Source of the DNA: Bryobacter sp.
GTDB lineage: Bacteria > Acidobacteriota > Terriglobia > Bryobacterales > Bryobacteraceae
DNA: 64,000 bases
Direction of reading: 5' to 3'
Assembly: GCA_022843625.1 (NCBI GenBank)
Contig: JALHNH010000006.1
Coordinates: 171,335-235,334, forward strand
Numbering within the stretch: the stretch's first letter is position 1; each line of letters starts with the position of its first letter. Made by a program: the position numbers and the translations under genes. Of this stretch, positions 1 through 9,197 are shown piece by piece. The notes under the pieces are model-generated. The model did no database searches. It was not told the DNA's origin and saw nothing but the letters and a program-made list of their open reading frames with translations.

Positions 1-585
1 GGCGCCAACTCCAATCGAACGCCCTACCTGGTGTTTTCGCCTGAAGACTATACAGGCATGGGCGACGCGATGGGCTTGATGCATTTGACCCGCTTTTTCG
101 CACGCGCTGGCAAAGAGATGCTGGTGAAGCAGAGCAAGACTGCAGGCACTGAGGATCTCAAGGCTCACAATGTGGTGCTGGTTGGCGGCCCGCTCTCCAA
201 TGAGTGGGTACCACGATCAGAATCGCTGGACTTCGACCTCGGGGGGAATTATGTCGTGAACCGAAATCCCGGTCCTGGCGAACAGAAAGAGTACCGATTG
301 ACGATAGATCCGGTTTCCGGGCAGCCAATGACAGACTGGGCTGTAATCACCGTGGCACCTGGCTTTGCTCCGGGGAGAGTTGTTATGGTGCTTGCGGGAA
401 TCCGCTCTGAAGGCACCCAGGCTGCAGCAGAGTTCATCACCGATCCCTGGCACTCAGATCTTTTGCAGCGCAAACTACAACCAAATTCTTCCAGCTTCTT
501 TCAGGCCTTGCTGCGTGTCGATGTCAAGAAATGGCAGCCTGCTACCGTATCACTTGTTTCTGTTCATCCGCTTAAGCTGCAATGA
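1..585 (+). CDS. Hypothetical protein, C-terminal part (5' end outside window)
   Basis: The frame is open from base 1, so the true start lies upstream; a GTG at 31 is in frame but is probably internal. The visible part is about 194 residues with no clear transmembrane segment. Stretches such as EDYTGMGDAMGLMHLTRFF and NVVLVGGPLSNEW resemble the C-terminal half of acidobacterial proteins of unknown function that often carry an N-terminal winged helix; this resemblance is from memory. The stop codon overlaps an ATG of the next gene (582-585), but the better start of that gene is 609. Function unknown. Confidence 0.6.
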   Translation, partial: GANSNRTPYLVFSPEDYTGMGDAMGLMHLTRFFARAGKEMLVKQSKTAGTEDLKAHNVVLVGGPLSNEWVPRSESLDFDLGGNYVVNRNPGPGEQKEYRLTIDPVSGQPMTDWAVITVAPGFAPGRVVMVLAGIRSEGTQAAAEFITDPWHSDLLQRKLQPNSSSFFQALLRVDVKKWQPATVSLVSVHPLKLQ

Positions 586-608
586 GATTCATGGGGGAGA
601 CGCTAGAC

Positions 609-1781
609 ATGACACCAACAAGACGAACGATTCTGGCTGCGGCAACGGCGGCTTCCTACTCGCGTATTCTTGGCGCCAATGACCGGATCTCGCTAGGTTT
701 TGTGGGAGTCGGTGAGAGGGGAAAATTTCTGCTGGGAAAATTTCTCAGTCAGAGCCAGGTGCAAGTGGGTGCGGTCTGCGACGTTTTCGACCAGCGAATT
801 GCCGAGGCTCAGAAAATCTCATCGGGAGCACAGGCTTATCAGGATTACCGGCGCTTACTCGAACGAAAAGACCTCGACGGAGTTGTGATTGCAACCCCGG
901 ATCACTGGCATGCAGCAATTGCAATTGACGCGGCAAATGCTGGCAAGGACATCTATGTTGAGAAGCCGTTAACTCTGCGGATCGAGGAAGGGCTTCCGAT
1001 CGTGAAGGCGGTGCGGCTGAATCATCGCATCTGTCAGGTAGGGATGCAACGGCGTTCGGCACCACAGATTATCGAGGCCAAGACGAAACTTGTTCCCCGG
1101 TTGGGCAAAATCTTGCGCGCGAGAACCTGGTGGAACGGCAATACTGCGCATTTGCGAAGAGCACCAGAATCATGGCGAACGAAACCGGAGGGCCTCGATT
1201 GGGGCCGATTCCTGGGGCCTGCCGCCTGGCGCGAGTGGGACCCGCAACAGTTCTTCAACTTCCGTGCCTATCTGGATTTCGGGGGTGGCATGATCACCGA
1301 TCTGTTTACGCACTTTATCGATGCGGCACACATGCTGATCGGGGAGGATATCCCACATAGCGGTTCGGCTGCGGGGGGTGTCTTCCATTACAAGGATGGG
1401 CGGACGGCGCCAGACACGATTCATGCTTTGCTTAGTTATCCGGGTGGATGGAACGCCACCTACGAAGGGATGCTTGCGCCCGGGGCGGACGGTGCCGGGC
1501 TTGAGATTGCCGGCGTTGAAGGACGTCTGATCGTAGGCCGGGTTGTCGAGTTTATTCCCCGTGAGGGTGGCGGGAAGCCCGAGTCTGTCACCTCAGGCGC
1601 AGACCAGGTGATGCCGCACGTGATCAACTTTCTGGATTGCATGCGGTCACGAAAGCTGCCGAATGGGGATGTGCTGATCGGGCATCGTTCCGCGCAGGCA
1701 TCGCATCTTGCAACACAAGCCTACATGCAGAAGCGGCAGATCGATTTTGACCCGGTGGCAGAAAGAGTCTTGCGCCCTTAA
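609..1781 (+). CDS. Gfo/Idh/MocA-family oxidoreductase with Tat-like leader
   Basis: Predicted 390-residue NAD(P)-dependent oxidoreductase acting on a sugar or cyclitol, probably exported. The leader TPTRRTILAAATAAS has twin arginines and a short hydrophobic run. A Rossmann fold follows, with the glycine-rich GFVGVGERGK and the family's EKP motif in DIYVEKPLTL, the lysine region used in catalysis. ATG 609 is chosen because GGGGGAGA lies 8 bases upstream and it gives a normal Tat leader; ATGs at 582 and 591 are in frame but would extend the leader. It sits just upstream of a TonB receptor, and a second family member follows that receptor. The substrate cannot be read from the sequence. Confidence 0.88.
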   Translation: MTPTRRTILAAATAASYSRILGANDRISLGFVGVGERGKFLLGKFLSQSQVQVGAVCDVFDQRIAEAQKISSGAQAYQDYRRLLERKDLDGVVIATPDHWHAAIAIDAANAGKDIYVEKPLTLRIEEGLPIVKAVRLNHRICQVGMQRRSAPQIIEAKTKLVPRLGKILRARTWWNGNTAHLRRAPESWRTKPEGLDWGRFLGPAAWREWDPQQFFNFRAYLDFGGGMITDLFTHFIDAAHMLIGEDIPHSGSAAGGVFHYKDGRTAPDTIHALLSYPGGWNATYEGMLAPGADGAGLEIAGVEGRLIVGRVVEFIPREGGGKPESVTSGADQVMPHVINFLDCMRSRKLPNGDVLIGHRSAQASHLATQAYMQKRQIDFDPVAERVLRP

Positions 1782-1790
1782 GGGCTTGAC

Positions 1791-1827
1791 TTAACTGTTA
1801 ACGTAACTGTTACTTAGGCTAAGCCTA
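1791..1827. promoter_or_regulatory. Cluster of three short palindromes (putative operators)
   Basis: Three odd-length perfect palindromes lie side by side in the 159-base gap before the TonB receptor: TTAACTGTTAA (1791-1801), GTAACTGTTAC (1803-1813) and TAGGCTAAGCCTA (1815-1827). Their centres are 12 and 13 bases apart, about one helical turn. The first two share the 9-mer TAACTGTTA. Arms with a single central base are typical of dimeric helix-turn-helix operators and cannot form hairpins. They lie about 45-80 bases upstream of the candidate -35 box at 1874. The regulator is unknown. Confidence 0.5.
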
Positions 1828-1873
1828 TGAAAACAATCATCCGCTCTGATTCTTCATCATAACTTCAAGTCTC

Positions 1874-1902
1874 TTGCCACTTTGCGTCCTTAAGAGGATA
1901 CT
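1874..1902 (+). promoter_or_regulatory. Candidate sigma-70 promoter for the TonB receptor
   Basis: TTGCCA (1874-1879) and GATACT (1897-1902) are separated by 17 bases and match the consensus at 5 of 6 and 4 of 6 positions. The implied start near 1909 leaves a leader of about 32 bases. That leader holds a small inverted repeat, GATCC-ATCT-GGATC (1910-1923), followed by TTTT and the ribosome site AAAGGAG ahead of ATG 1941. Confidence 0.4.
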
Positions 1903-1940
1903 AGGGCACGATCCATCTGGATCTTTTAAAGGAGTCTGAT

Positions 1941-4900
1941 ATGAGTGCGTTTGGTCGAACGAGTTCAGTACTTTTTCTGGTAGCTTCTTTCGCGGCACGT
2001 CTGGCGGCTCAGGGCCTGACGGGTCAAATCTCGGGTACGATTGCCGATCCAACAGCGGCAGGTGTTCCGGCAGCGACGATTGAAATCCGCAACACAGAGA
2101 CAGGGCAAGTGCGCAAAGCCAACAGTGACGCTTTCGGCGGCTTTATTGTCACTGAGCTTCGCCCAGGCATCTATAACCTAAAGGTGGCTGCATCGGGCTT
2201 CACGACTTTTGAGCAAACTGGTGTCGTCCTCACCGCTACCGAACGGCTCGTGCTTCGAACGATTACACTCAGGATCGGAGACGTAACCCAGACGACTACG
2301 GTGGTGGCCGATGGGGTCCGGGTGCAGACGCAGAGCGGAGAGCGATCCGGGTTGATTACCGCAAAACAACTACAAGAGGTGCCGCTGAAGGGTCGCGATT
2401 ATGCCGGCATGCTACGTCTGCTTCCTGGCGTCAATGACACCGCAGACCGAGAGGCCCCGCGAAGCTTTGGCTTCCGCAACGTCGCTGCCAACGGCGGGCG
2501 AAGCACATCGGTGAGCGCGTCCCTCGATGGCGTCTCCCAGATGGACACGGGCAACCAGTTCTGGCCCCTCTTTACGCCACCGGTTGAAGCGATCGCTGAA
2601 GTGAAGGTGCTGCTGACAAACTATCAGGCCGAGTACGGGCGCACCACCACCGGCATCCATGTCGTCACCAAAAACGGCACCCGTGATTTTCATGGTGGTG
2701 CCTACTATTTCAAGCGCAATGAAGCCTTGAATGCCAATGAGTTTTTCAATAACCAGCTTGGCGTGAAACGCCAGCGCTACCGTTACGATAACCCCGGCTA
2801 CTTTCTGGGCGGCCCGGTGTTGATCCCAGGGTTGGTGACCAAACGCGACAAACTCTTTTTCTTCTGGGCGCAGGAGTTTTTCCCACGCAAAACGCCCGGC
2901 GGCATCCGGCGGATTACATTTCCCACCGCAATGGAGCGTCAGGGGAATTTCTCACAAACGCTGGATACGAACGGCACAGTAATTCCGATTCTCGATCCGC
3001 TCAACAATCGCCAGCCCATCCCCGGCAATATTGTCCCGGCCAGCCGTATTGACAGGCGTGGCCAGGCGCTTTTGAACTTCTTCCCGTTGCCCAACACCCA
3101 GGACCCACAACGGCTGCTGAACTACGTGTTCGATCTTCCTGTCGATAATCCTTACCGGAATGAAGTACTTCGCGTGGACTATAACATCAGCTCGAAAGCC
3201 AACTTCTACTCTCGCGGACTTTACAACAGCATGTCGCAATCCGGCGACGCGTGCTGTCTTTCCGGCATCAGCTTTCCTCACATGCCACTCGACTACAAGT
3301 TTCCGGGCAAAGGAATCGTCGCTTCCCTCACCTACACCTTCAGCCCCACACTCGTAAATGAATTCAGCGCTGGCCTGAGCCGGGCCGATCAGAGTCTGGT
3401 AATCCCGCAGGATTCGCTGGACCGCAATAACCGGAATAAACTGAACCTTGGACTGCCGCAGTTCTTCCCACAGGCCAACCCGCTGGAATTGGTGCCGAAT
3501 GCGACCTTCGGCGGCGTGCCCAACGCGCCATCCATCAGCCTTGAAAGCCGCTTCCCATTCTTTGGTACCCAAAGCATTTGGAACATCACCGACAACCTTT
3601 CCAAGATCCGGGGCAAACACCACTTCAAGGCCGGCTTCTATCTTGAGAAAGTGGCGCGAAACGCCGCACGGAGCAGCGTCTTCAATGGCACTTACGATTT
3701 TGGCCGCAACATCTTAAACCCCTTCGACACAAATTTCGCCTTCTCAAATGCGCTGATGGGTACCGTGAACAGCTATACCGAATCAGACCGGCATCCCAAG
3801 GCCAATGCGCGTTACAACAACTTCGAGTGGTATGTACAGGACACCTGGCGGGTGAACAAGAGACTTACTCTAGATGTGGGTGTGCGCTTTTACCGGTCCA
3901 TTCCCACCTTCACCGACGGCAACCAACTAGCCGGATTCTTCGTTCAGGATTTTGACCCGGCGAAGGCCCCGCAGTTGATCGCGCCCTACCGCGCGACACC
4001 TACCAGCCCAAGGCTGGGACGCAATCCCGTCACCGGTGAGATTGTTCCGGAAGTCAAGATCGGCACCTTCGTTCCAGGCTCAGGCAACATTATCAACGGC
4101 ATGCGGGTTCTCAACGGAGTAGCCATCGCCTCGCCGGGAATCAAGGTTGCGCCGCGTTTCGGATTCGCCTGGGATGTCTTTGGCAATGGCAAGACGGCGG
4201 TGCGTGGCGGCTTTGGTATGTTCTTCAGCCGCATTGCCGACGACAACGTGATGGGCTGGACAGAACAGCGGCCGCTAGTGAACACCTCCACCGCCAACTA
4301 CACCACCATTCGAGATCTCCTGAGCACTCCGCTCAGCGATAGCCCCGCTGCTGTCTCTGGCCTTGAGGCTTCCAAGCACCTGCCATCCACCTATAACTGG
4401 AGCTTTGGAGTGCAGCAGGACATCGGCTTTGGCACCGTTGTCGATGTAGCCTACGTCGGTTCTGTGGCGCGGCACCTCCTGCATAGCAGGAATCTAAACG
4501 CTACCCCATACGGGACCAATTACCTGCCGTCTTCGGCAGACAGCACATCTCCGGGAAGACCGCTTCCGGTGAATTTCCTGCGGCCTTATCGCGGTTACGG
4601 CGACATCAACTATCGCGAGCTCGCCGGATCGTCCAACTATCATTCTCTACAGGCGCAGGCCAACCGGCGCTTCACTCGCAGCCTGATTTTTGGGGCCACA
4701 TGGACATGGTCGAAAATGATGAATTTCTCGGACGAAGACTTCGGCTCGGTGAATCCGCTTCTGGATTACCGCCGGTGGAATTACGGTAAGAGTGGATTCG
4801 ACCGCACGCACAATGTGACGGCGAACTTCCTCTACGATCTGCCTAAGTTCAGCAGCAGTTGGAACAACGCCTTCAGCCGCACTGCCTTTGACGGCTGGCA

Positions 4901-5378
4901 ACTGGGTGGTGTCGCTTTGTTCTTAAGTGGAGCACCCACAGGCATCGGCGTTAGCTTTGTACAAAACGTCGACCTTACTGGAAGCAATGTGACCGACGCA
5001 CGGGTCAACCTCACTGGCAACCCTAACCTGTCCTTCGGCGACCGTGATCCCATGCGTTTCTTTGACACCAGCGTCGTGCAACAACCAAGCCTGGCGAGCC
5101 TTGGCATCGGCAATGCCCCGAAAGACGCCATCCGTGGCCCCGGCCTCAACAACTTCGATCTCTCGTTGTACAAGAACTTCGCCTGGGGGTCTAACGAGTC
5201 CCGGAAAATACAGTTCCGCTTCGAGACCTATAACGCGTTCAACCATTCGCAATTCAACGCAATCGACACCGGCAGCCGTTGGGATGCACAGGGCCGCCAG
5301 GTGAACCAGCGCTTTGGACAGGCGATCGGATCAGCTGCGGCACGCCGCATCCAGATCGGACTGAAGTTCTCTTTCTAG
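1941..5378 (+). CDS. TonB-dependent receptor, Oar-like, with carboxypeptidase-regulatory domain
   Basis: Predicted 1145-residue outer-membrane receptor for TonB-driven import, probably of a carbohydrate. A signal peptide (about residues 1-23, ending AARLAAQG) precedes a CarboxypepD_reg-like beta-sandwich at about 25-105 (GLTGQISGTIADPTAAGVPA). A plug-like region with LKGRDYAGMLRLLPGVND follows, then a long barrel ending in GLKFSF, with the terminal aromatic expected for Bam-dependent insertion. Length and layout fit the Oar-like receptors that are abundant in acidobacteria. AAAGGAG precedes ATG 1941. An oxidoreductase follows after a 13-base gap, suggesting co-transcription. The substrate is inferred only from neighbours. 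Confidence 0.93.
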   Translation: MSAFGRTSSVLFLVASFAARLAAQGLTGQISGTIADPTAAGVPAATIEIRNTETGQVRKANSDAFGGFIVTELRPGIYNLKVAASGFTTFEQTGVVLTATERLVLRTITLRIGDVTQTTTVVADGVRVQTQSGERSGLITAKQLQEVPLKGRDYAGMLRLLPGVNDTADREAPRSFGFRNVAANGGRSTSVSASLDGVSQMDTGNQFWPLFTPPVEAIAEVKVLLTNYQAEYGRTTTGIHVVTKNGTRDFHGGAYYFKRNEALNANEFFNNQLGVKRQRYRYDNPGYFLGGPVLIPGLVTKRDKLFFFWAQEFFPRKTPGGIRRITFPTAMERQGNFSQTLDTNGTVIPILDPLNNRQPIPGNIVPASRIDRRGQALLNFFPLPNTQDPQRLLNYVFDLPVDNPYRNEVLRVDYNISSKANFYSRGLYNSMSQSGDACCLSGISFPHMPLDYKFPGKGIVASLTYTFSPTLVNEFSAGLSRADQSLVIPQDSLDRNNRNKLNLGLPQFFPQANPLELVPNATFGGVPNAPSISLESRFPFFGTQSIWNITDNLSKIRGKHHFKAGFYLEKVARNAARSSVFNGTYDFGRNILNPFDTNFAFSNALMGTVNSYTESDRHPKANARYNNFEWYVQDTWRVNKRLTLDVGVRFYRSIPTFTDGNQLAGFFVQDFDPAKAPQLIAPYRATPTSPRLGRNPVTGEIVPEVKIGTFVPGSGNIINGMRVLNGVAIASPGIKVAPRFGFAWDVFGNGKTAVRGGFGMFFSRIADDNVMGWTEQRPLVNTSTANYTTIRDLLSTPLSDSPAAVSGLEASKHLPSTYNWSFGVQQDIGFGTVVDVAYVGSVARHLLHSRNLNATPYGTNYLPSSADSTSPGRPLPVNFLRPYRGYGDINYRELAGSSNYHSLQAQANRRFTRSLIFGATWTWSKMMNFSDEDFGSVNPLLDYRRWNYGKSGFDRTHNVTANFLYDLPKFSSSWNNAFSRTAFDGWQLGGVALFLSGAPTGIGVSFVQNVDLTGSNVTDARVNLTGNPNLSFGDRDPMRFFDTSVVQQPSLASLGIGNAPKDAIRGPGLNNFDLSLYKNFAWGSNESRKIQFRFETYNAFNHSQFNAIDTGSRWDAQGRQVNQRFGQAIGSAAARRIQIGLKFSF

Positions 5379-5391
5379 AAGAGGTGTGAGA

Positions 5392-6645
5392 ATGAATGTC
5401 ATGAAGAGCGTCCAGCGCCGGAGTTTCCTCAAATCCGTGGCTTTCCCATTCGTTGCAGCGTCCACGGTTCGCGGAGCCAACGACCGAGTTCAGATCGGCT
5501 TCATCGGGGTCGGCCGCCGAGCCCGCTGGCTGCTGCGAAAAGAGACCTTTGGCAGCAATGCGTCTGTAGTAGCCATGGCCGATATCAATCCTGCAGTCTT
5601 GGCCGAGACTTTGCGATATCAGCCGGCTGACCAGCTCTGGCGGCCGTACCACGACTACCGCCGCATGATTGAGAACGAAAAACTGGACGCCGTTTTCGTC
5701 GAAACCCCAACCCACGCTCGCGCCCTGATCTGCATGCACGCGATGCAGGCCGGTCTTGACGTCTATGCCGAAAAGCCCCTCAGCCTTACCGTTCAGGAGG
5801 GCCAGGTTCTTACCAAGGCCGCCCGGCACTACCGGCGCATCTTTCAAGTGGGAACTCAGCAACGCTCCATTCCGATCAACATCTTCGCCAGCCGTCTGGT
5901 TGAGACGGGCAAGATCGGCCAAATCCGTAAAGTTGTTGTCTGTAATTTTCTTGCGCCCGAACGCTGGACGCCCAAGCCTGAGCAGCCCAAGCCGGCAGGC
6001 CTCGACTGGGACCAGTGGTGCAACCAGACAGAGCTGAGACCTTATAACTCAAAACTGCTGAACGGCTGGCATAACTACTGGGACTACGATGCCGGCGGCC
6101 AATCCTGGGGCGTTACTGGTTGGGGCACACACTCGCTCGATCAGGTTCAGGATGCACTTGGAACTTCTCTCACCGGGCCTGTAAAGCTCATCCTCGGGGA
6201 AGCGAGCAAGGTCACACTGGTCTATGCGAGTGGTACCGAAGTCTCGCTTGAGCAGCCCATCATCGACGATCACCAACAACTTGGGGCTATCTTTCAGGGA
6301 ACCAAAGGTGAGATCCAGATCTTGCGCGGTGACTTCAAGACGAACTTGCCTGAGCTCAGGCAGGGCGCACCGGACCCAACGAAGGAAGGGCCCGGGGAAA
6401 GTACGCCACACGTTCTCAACTTCATCGATTGCATTCGCTCGCGGCAATTGCCAAACGCCGACGTCGAGATCGGCCACAGGTCGACCGTTGTCTGCCAGTT
6501 GATCACCATCCTGCGCGATGTTGGCCGCGCTTCGCTAGCCTGGGATCCCAAGATTGAAAAGTTTCACGGCCCAGGTGCCGACGAAGCAAACGCGCACCTC
6601 AGCAGACCCCGCCGTAAAGGCTACGAACTCCCATCCTTTGGCTAG
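5392..6645 (+). CDS. Gfo/Idh/MocA-family oxidoreductase with Tat leader
   Basis: Predicted 417-residue exported oxidoreductase. The leader contains the twin-arginine motif RRSFLK followed by a hydrophobic stretch. The mature part opens with the Rossmann motif GFIGVGRRAR and carries YAEKPLSL, the EKP signature. ATG 5392 is preferred because AGAAGAGG lies about 7 bases upstream; GTG 5386 and ATG 5401 are in-frame alternatives. It lies 13 bases after the TonB receptor, suggesting that imported sugars are oxidised by a periplasmic enzyme. Its 3' end overlaps the convergent FAD oxidoreductase by 4 bases. The paralogue at 609-1781 is clearly divergent, so this is not a recent tandem duplication. 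Confidence 0.9.
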   Translation: MNVMKSVQRRSFLKSVAFPFVAASTVRGANDRVQIGFIGVGRRARWLLRKETFGSNASVVAMADINPAVLAETLRYQPADQLWRPYHDYRRMIENEKLDAVFVETPTHARALICMHAMQAGLDVYAEKPLSLTVQEGQVLTKAARHYRRIFQVGTQQRSIPINIFASRLVETGKIGQIRKVVVCNFLAPERWTPKPEQPKPAGLDWDQWCNQTELRPYNSKLLNGWHNYWDYDAGGQSWGVTGWGTHSLDQVQDALGTSLTGPVKLILGEASKVTLVYASGTEVSLEQPIIDDHQQLGAIFQGTKGEIQILRGDFKTNLPELRQGAPDPTKEGPGESTPHVLNFIDCIRSRQLPNADVEIGHRSTVVCQLITILRDVGRASLAWDPKIEKFHGPGADEANAHLSRPRRKGYELPSFG

Positions 6646-8300
6646 TTCTTCTTTGCAGGGCGGCCCCACGGAATAGGCCCAGTGCGAGCGGGTGGAGCGA
6701 AACGCTTGCGAATCGCGGCCAGAGCCTTGTTGTTCTCCTCGATGCTGTATTCGAAGACCGCGCCCTCTTCGCGAAGCTTCGATTGCAGCTCTGCGATGTT
6801 GATGTCTTGCACCGCTACATTACCTTTTGCGGCCAGGGCTGCTGCGATACCAGCGGCGTGGCCGATGATCATGTACTGCGGCTCCATGCGCATGCTGGCA
6901 TAGGAGATGTGGCTTGAGGAGAAGCAGACGGGAACCAAGAGATTTGCTGCTTCGGCTTTCTTCGGAATCACAATGCGGTAAGGGATTTGGTATGGCTGTA
7001 CCTGCACCTGCACGTCGCCTTCGTTTTCCACAAAGCCGCGGTCATTGATGAAGCGTTGGATGTTGTGAGAATCAGAAGCGTAGCTGCCCATGCCGATCAC
7101 GTCTGGCTTGGTGCGGTCTGTCTGCAGGTCTTTTTGTGTTGAGACAAAGTCGCTCACCATACGCCTGGCCTCGCGGATGTAGAGCTGATGTGGCCAGTGA
7201 TTCGTATCGAGATACTCGTCCTTGGCCAGTCCGTAGGAACGCACTTCTTCCTGCAGCGGCTTGGGCACTCGAGGGTCGTTGGCGAGGAAGTAATAGAAGC
7301 CCTGCTGGTAATCGATGTGATCTTTCCAGATGCGCTCACGCTCGGCGTAAGTCCCTTCCGGGTAGCCGTAGTTCTTGCCGATATAGTCGGTCGAAAACCC
7401 ATTGCGATTATTGAGATCCACTTTGCCATTGGGGATGATGCGAAGCAGGCTCACTTCGTTGAAGGTCAGCGGGCGCCCCATATAAGGCGTCATGGCCTCC
7501 AGATAATTGGCCAGCAGTTCATAGCGTTTAGGGTCGTAGCCCACAGGCTTGGGCCAGAGCAGCCGATTCGCGGCAACATTGGTTGCGATCACGCGAAAGT
7601 TATACGCCTGTATGCGCTTGTCCCCTTCACCAGGAGTTCCGCGCGGCTCTGTTGAAATCTCGGGTAACACCTTACCATCCTTACCCCGAGCCGGCACATC
7701 CACTGCAAACTGATGGCTCTCGGTCACAGCACGAATGCCGGCCAGAGATTCGCCATAATCTTTGATGCCCTCGCGGCCGTACGTATAGCTCACCTTGGCC
7801 TGCGCCATCAAATCGCCCTCGTAGCTGGTATCGGCAAAGAACCGCGCACGGAAGCGAGCCCCGTTTTCCGTGAGAATCTCTGTCACGCGATTCCCCTCCT
7901 TCACCACTCCGGTTTTCTCCTTCAGACGATGCCGCTCAAAAAGCGTTACCCCGGCCTCCTTGAGCATCTCGCGAAAGATATCCTCAGCCACTTTGGGCTC
8001 TGGCATCCAGGAGAGTTCGTTCAGGTGACGGTCCATGCTGTACTTGCGCCCGGCCCGGTAATAAAACTCCAAAGCCATCCCGCCAATCACTTCCTTCTTG
8101 CCGGTATCAGTGCCAGACAACCCGCCAGACACCATCCCGCCAATGTGATTGCGTGGCTCAAGCAGAGCCGTCTTAAGTCCATGCCTGGCAGCCGCCACCG
8201 CAGTCGCGACACCACCAGCCGTCCCACCATAAACAACAAAATCGAAGTTCTGTTGAGCAGCCGCCGTAATGGCGCAAGCCAATAAAAAAATGTAGCGCAT
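6642..8300 (-). CDS. Secreted FAD-dependent oxidoreductase
   Basis: Predicted 552-residue flavoprotein. A signal peptide (MRYIFLLACAITAAAQ) precedes a classical FAD-binding Rossmann motif (VVYGGTAGGVATAVAAARHG, about residues 22-41) and the following acidic turn LLEPRNHIGGM. It resembles the FAD_oxidored family common in acidobacteria and planctomycetes; the substrate is unknown. The upstream 12 bases separate it from the stub of a TonB receptor on the same strand, so the pair once mirrored the receptor-oxidoreductase pair at 1941-6645. Its promoter may have been lost or replaced when the receptor was truncated. Confidence 0.88.
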   Translation of the reverse strand: MRYIFLLACAITAAAQQNFDFVVYGGTAGGVATAVAAARHGLKTALLEPRNHIGGMVSGGLSGTDTGKKEVIGGMALEFYYRAGRKYSMDRHLNELSWMPEPKVAEDIFREMLKEAGVTLFERHRLKEKTGVVKEGNRVTEILTENGARFRARFFADTSYEGDLMAQAKVSYTYGREGIKDYGESLAGIRAVTESHQFAVDVPARGKDGKVLPEISTEPRGTPGEGDKRIQAYNFRVIATNVAANRLLWPKPVGYDPKRYELLANYLEAMTPYMGRPLTFNEVSLLRIIPNGKVDLNNRNGFSTDYIGKNYGYPEGTYAERERIWKDHIDYQQGFYYFLANDPRVPKPLQEEVRSYGLAKDEYLDTNHWPHQLYIREARRMVSDFVSTQKDLQTDRTKPDVIGMGSYASDSHNIQRFINDRGFVENEGDVQVQVQPYQIPYRIVIPKKAEAANLLVPVCFSSSHISYASMRMEPQYMIIGHAAGIAAALAAKGNVAVQDINIAELQSKLREEGAVFEYSIEENNKALAAIRKRFAPPARTGPIPWGRPAKKN

Positions 8301-8312
8301 GTATTTGAATCC

Positions 8313-8495
8313 TTAGAAAGTAACGCGCAAGCCAAATTGCATGCGCCGCACGTCCAGGGCACCCCAAATGCATCTAAAGTTGGCATTGGTATTTACGCCA
8401 ACAACATTGAGCGCAAAGTTGGTATCCGGGCCGTTCAAGTTAACGGTGTTAAGAGCATAAAACATTTCGCTTCGATTCTCGAGTCGAATCCGTTC
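8313..8495 (-). pseudogene. 3' remnant of a TonB-dependent receptor
   Basis: About 60 codons survive of the end of an Oar-like receptor barrel: RLENRSEMFYALNTVNLNGP and the terminal strand RRMQFGLRVTF with its C-terminal phenylalanine. The intact receptor at 1941-5378 has a comparable end (RFETYNAFNHSQFN through to GLKFSF). The reading frame continues a little past 8495 but then lies in unrelated transposase-derived sequence. The rest of the receptor is not found beyond the element, so the 5' part was deleted and not merely displaced. Confidence 0.7.
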
Positions 8496-8515
8496 CTTTG
8501 TCGCCGGTAGGTTTG

Positions 8516-9183
8516 ATGAAGTTGCATGATGTGCTGTTGAAAGCAATGACAAAAAAGATCACCTGGTGGGAGGCGGCCGACATCATCGGGGTGACGGACC
8601 GAACGATGAGGCCATGGCGGGAGTGTTTGGAAGCGGGGGCTATTCTGGCTTGGTAGATCGGCACCACTCCAAGCCAAACGACAGAACAGTACTTCGATCC
8701 GACCATCAGGCACTTTCACGAAAAGCTGGCCGAAAAGCATGCGATCAAGTTGAGCTACACGTTCGTGCAGAAGGCTTTGCAAGGAGCGGGCCTGGTGACG
8801 CGTAGATGCAAGCGCCGCAAGCATCGCCGGCGGCGTGAGCGGTGGCACCACGTGATCGCGATTCTAGATGACGCCACCAGCGAGATCCATTATGCGCAGT
8901 TGGTGGAAGAGACATCAACGCGGACGGTGATGGCGGGCTTGCGTGAGGTGATCGAGCGGCAAGGCCTGTTTTTTGCGCGCTCTACAGTAAGCGCGAAAGC
9001 CACTTCTTTGTGACTCCGCAAGAAGGAGAAAAGGTCGATAAACACAAGCTGACGCGAGTGGGTCGCGCGATGAAGAAGTTAAGTGTGCAGATGATTCCAG
9101 CCTATTCGCCGCAAGCACACGGTCGCAGTAAACGAAGCTTTGGCACTTGGCAAGGGCGTTTGCCGCAGGAGCTACAAACTAGG
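8516..9183 (+). pseudogene. Decayed ISNCY/IS1202-type transposase
   Basis: Remnant of a DDE transposase of the ISNCY group. Recognisable pieces in order are a helix-turn-helix start (MTKKITWWEAADIIGVTDRT, from 8546), GYSGLVDRHHSKP, HFHEKLAEKHAIKLSYTF, ILDDATSEIHYAQLVEE, CALYSKRESHFFVTP, and MIPAYSPQAHGRSKRSFGTW followed by QGRLPQEL. The pieces switch between two frames at about 8635, 8700 and 8970, with a TAG at 8654. The segment between the arginine-rich stretch and DDATSE is shorter than expected, so an internal deletion is likely. I found no convincing terminal inverted repeats. It lies between the TonB stub and the PilZ-J gene and probably caused the truncation of the former. Confidence 0.8.
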
Positions 9184-9197
9184 AACAGGGGTCAACC

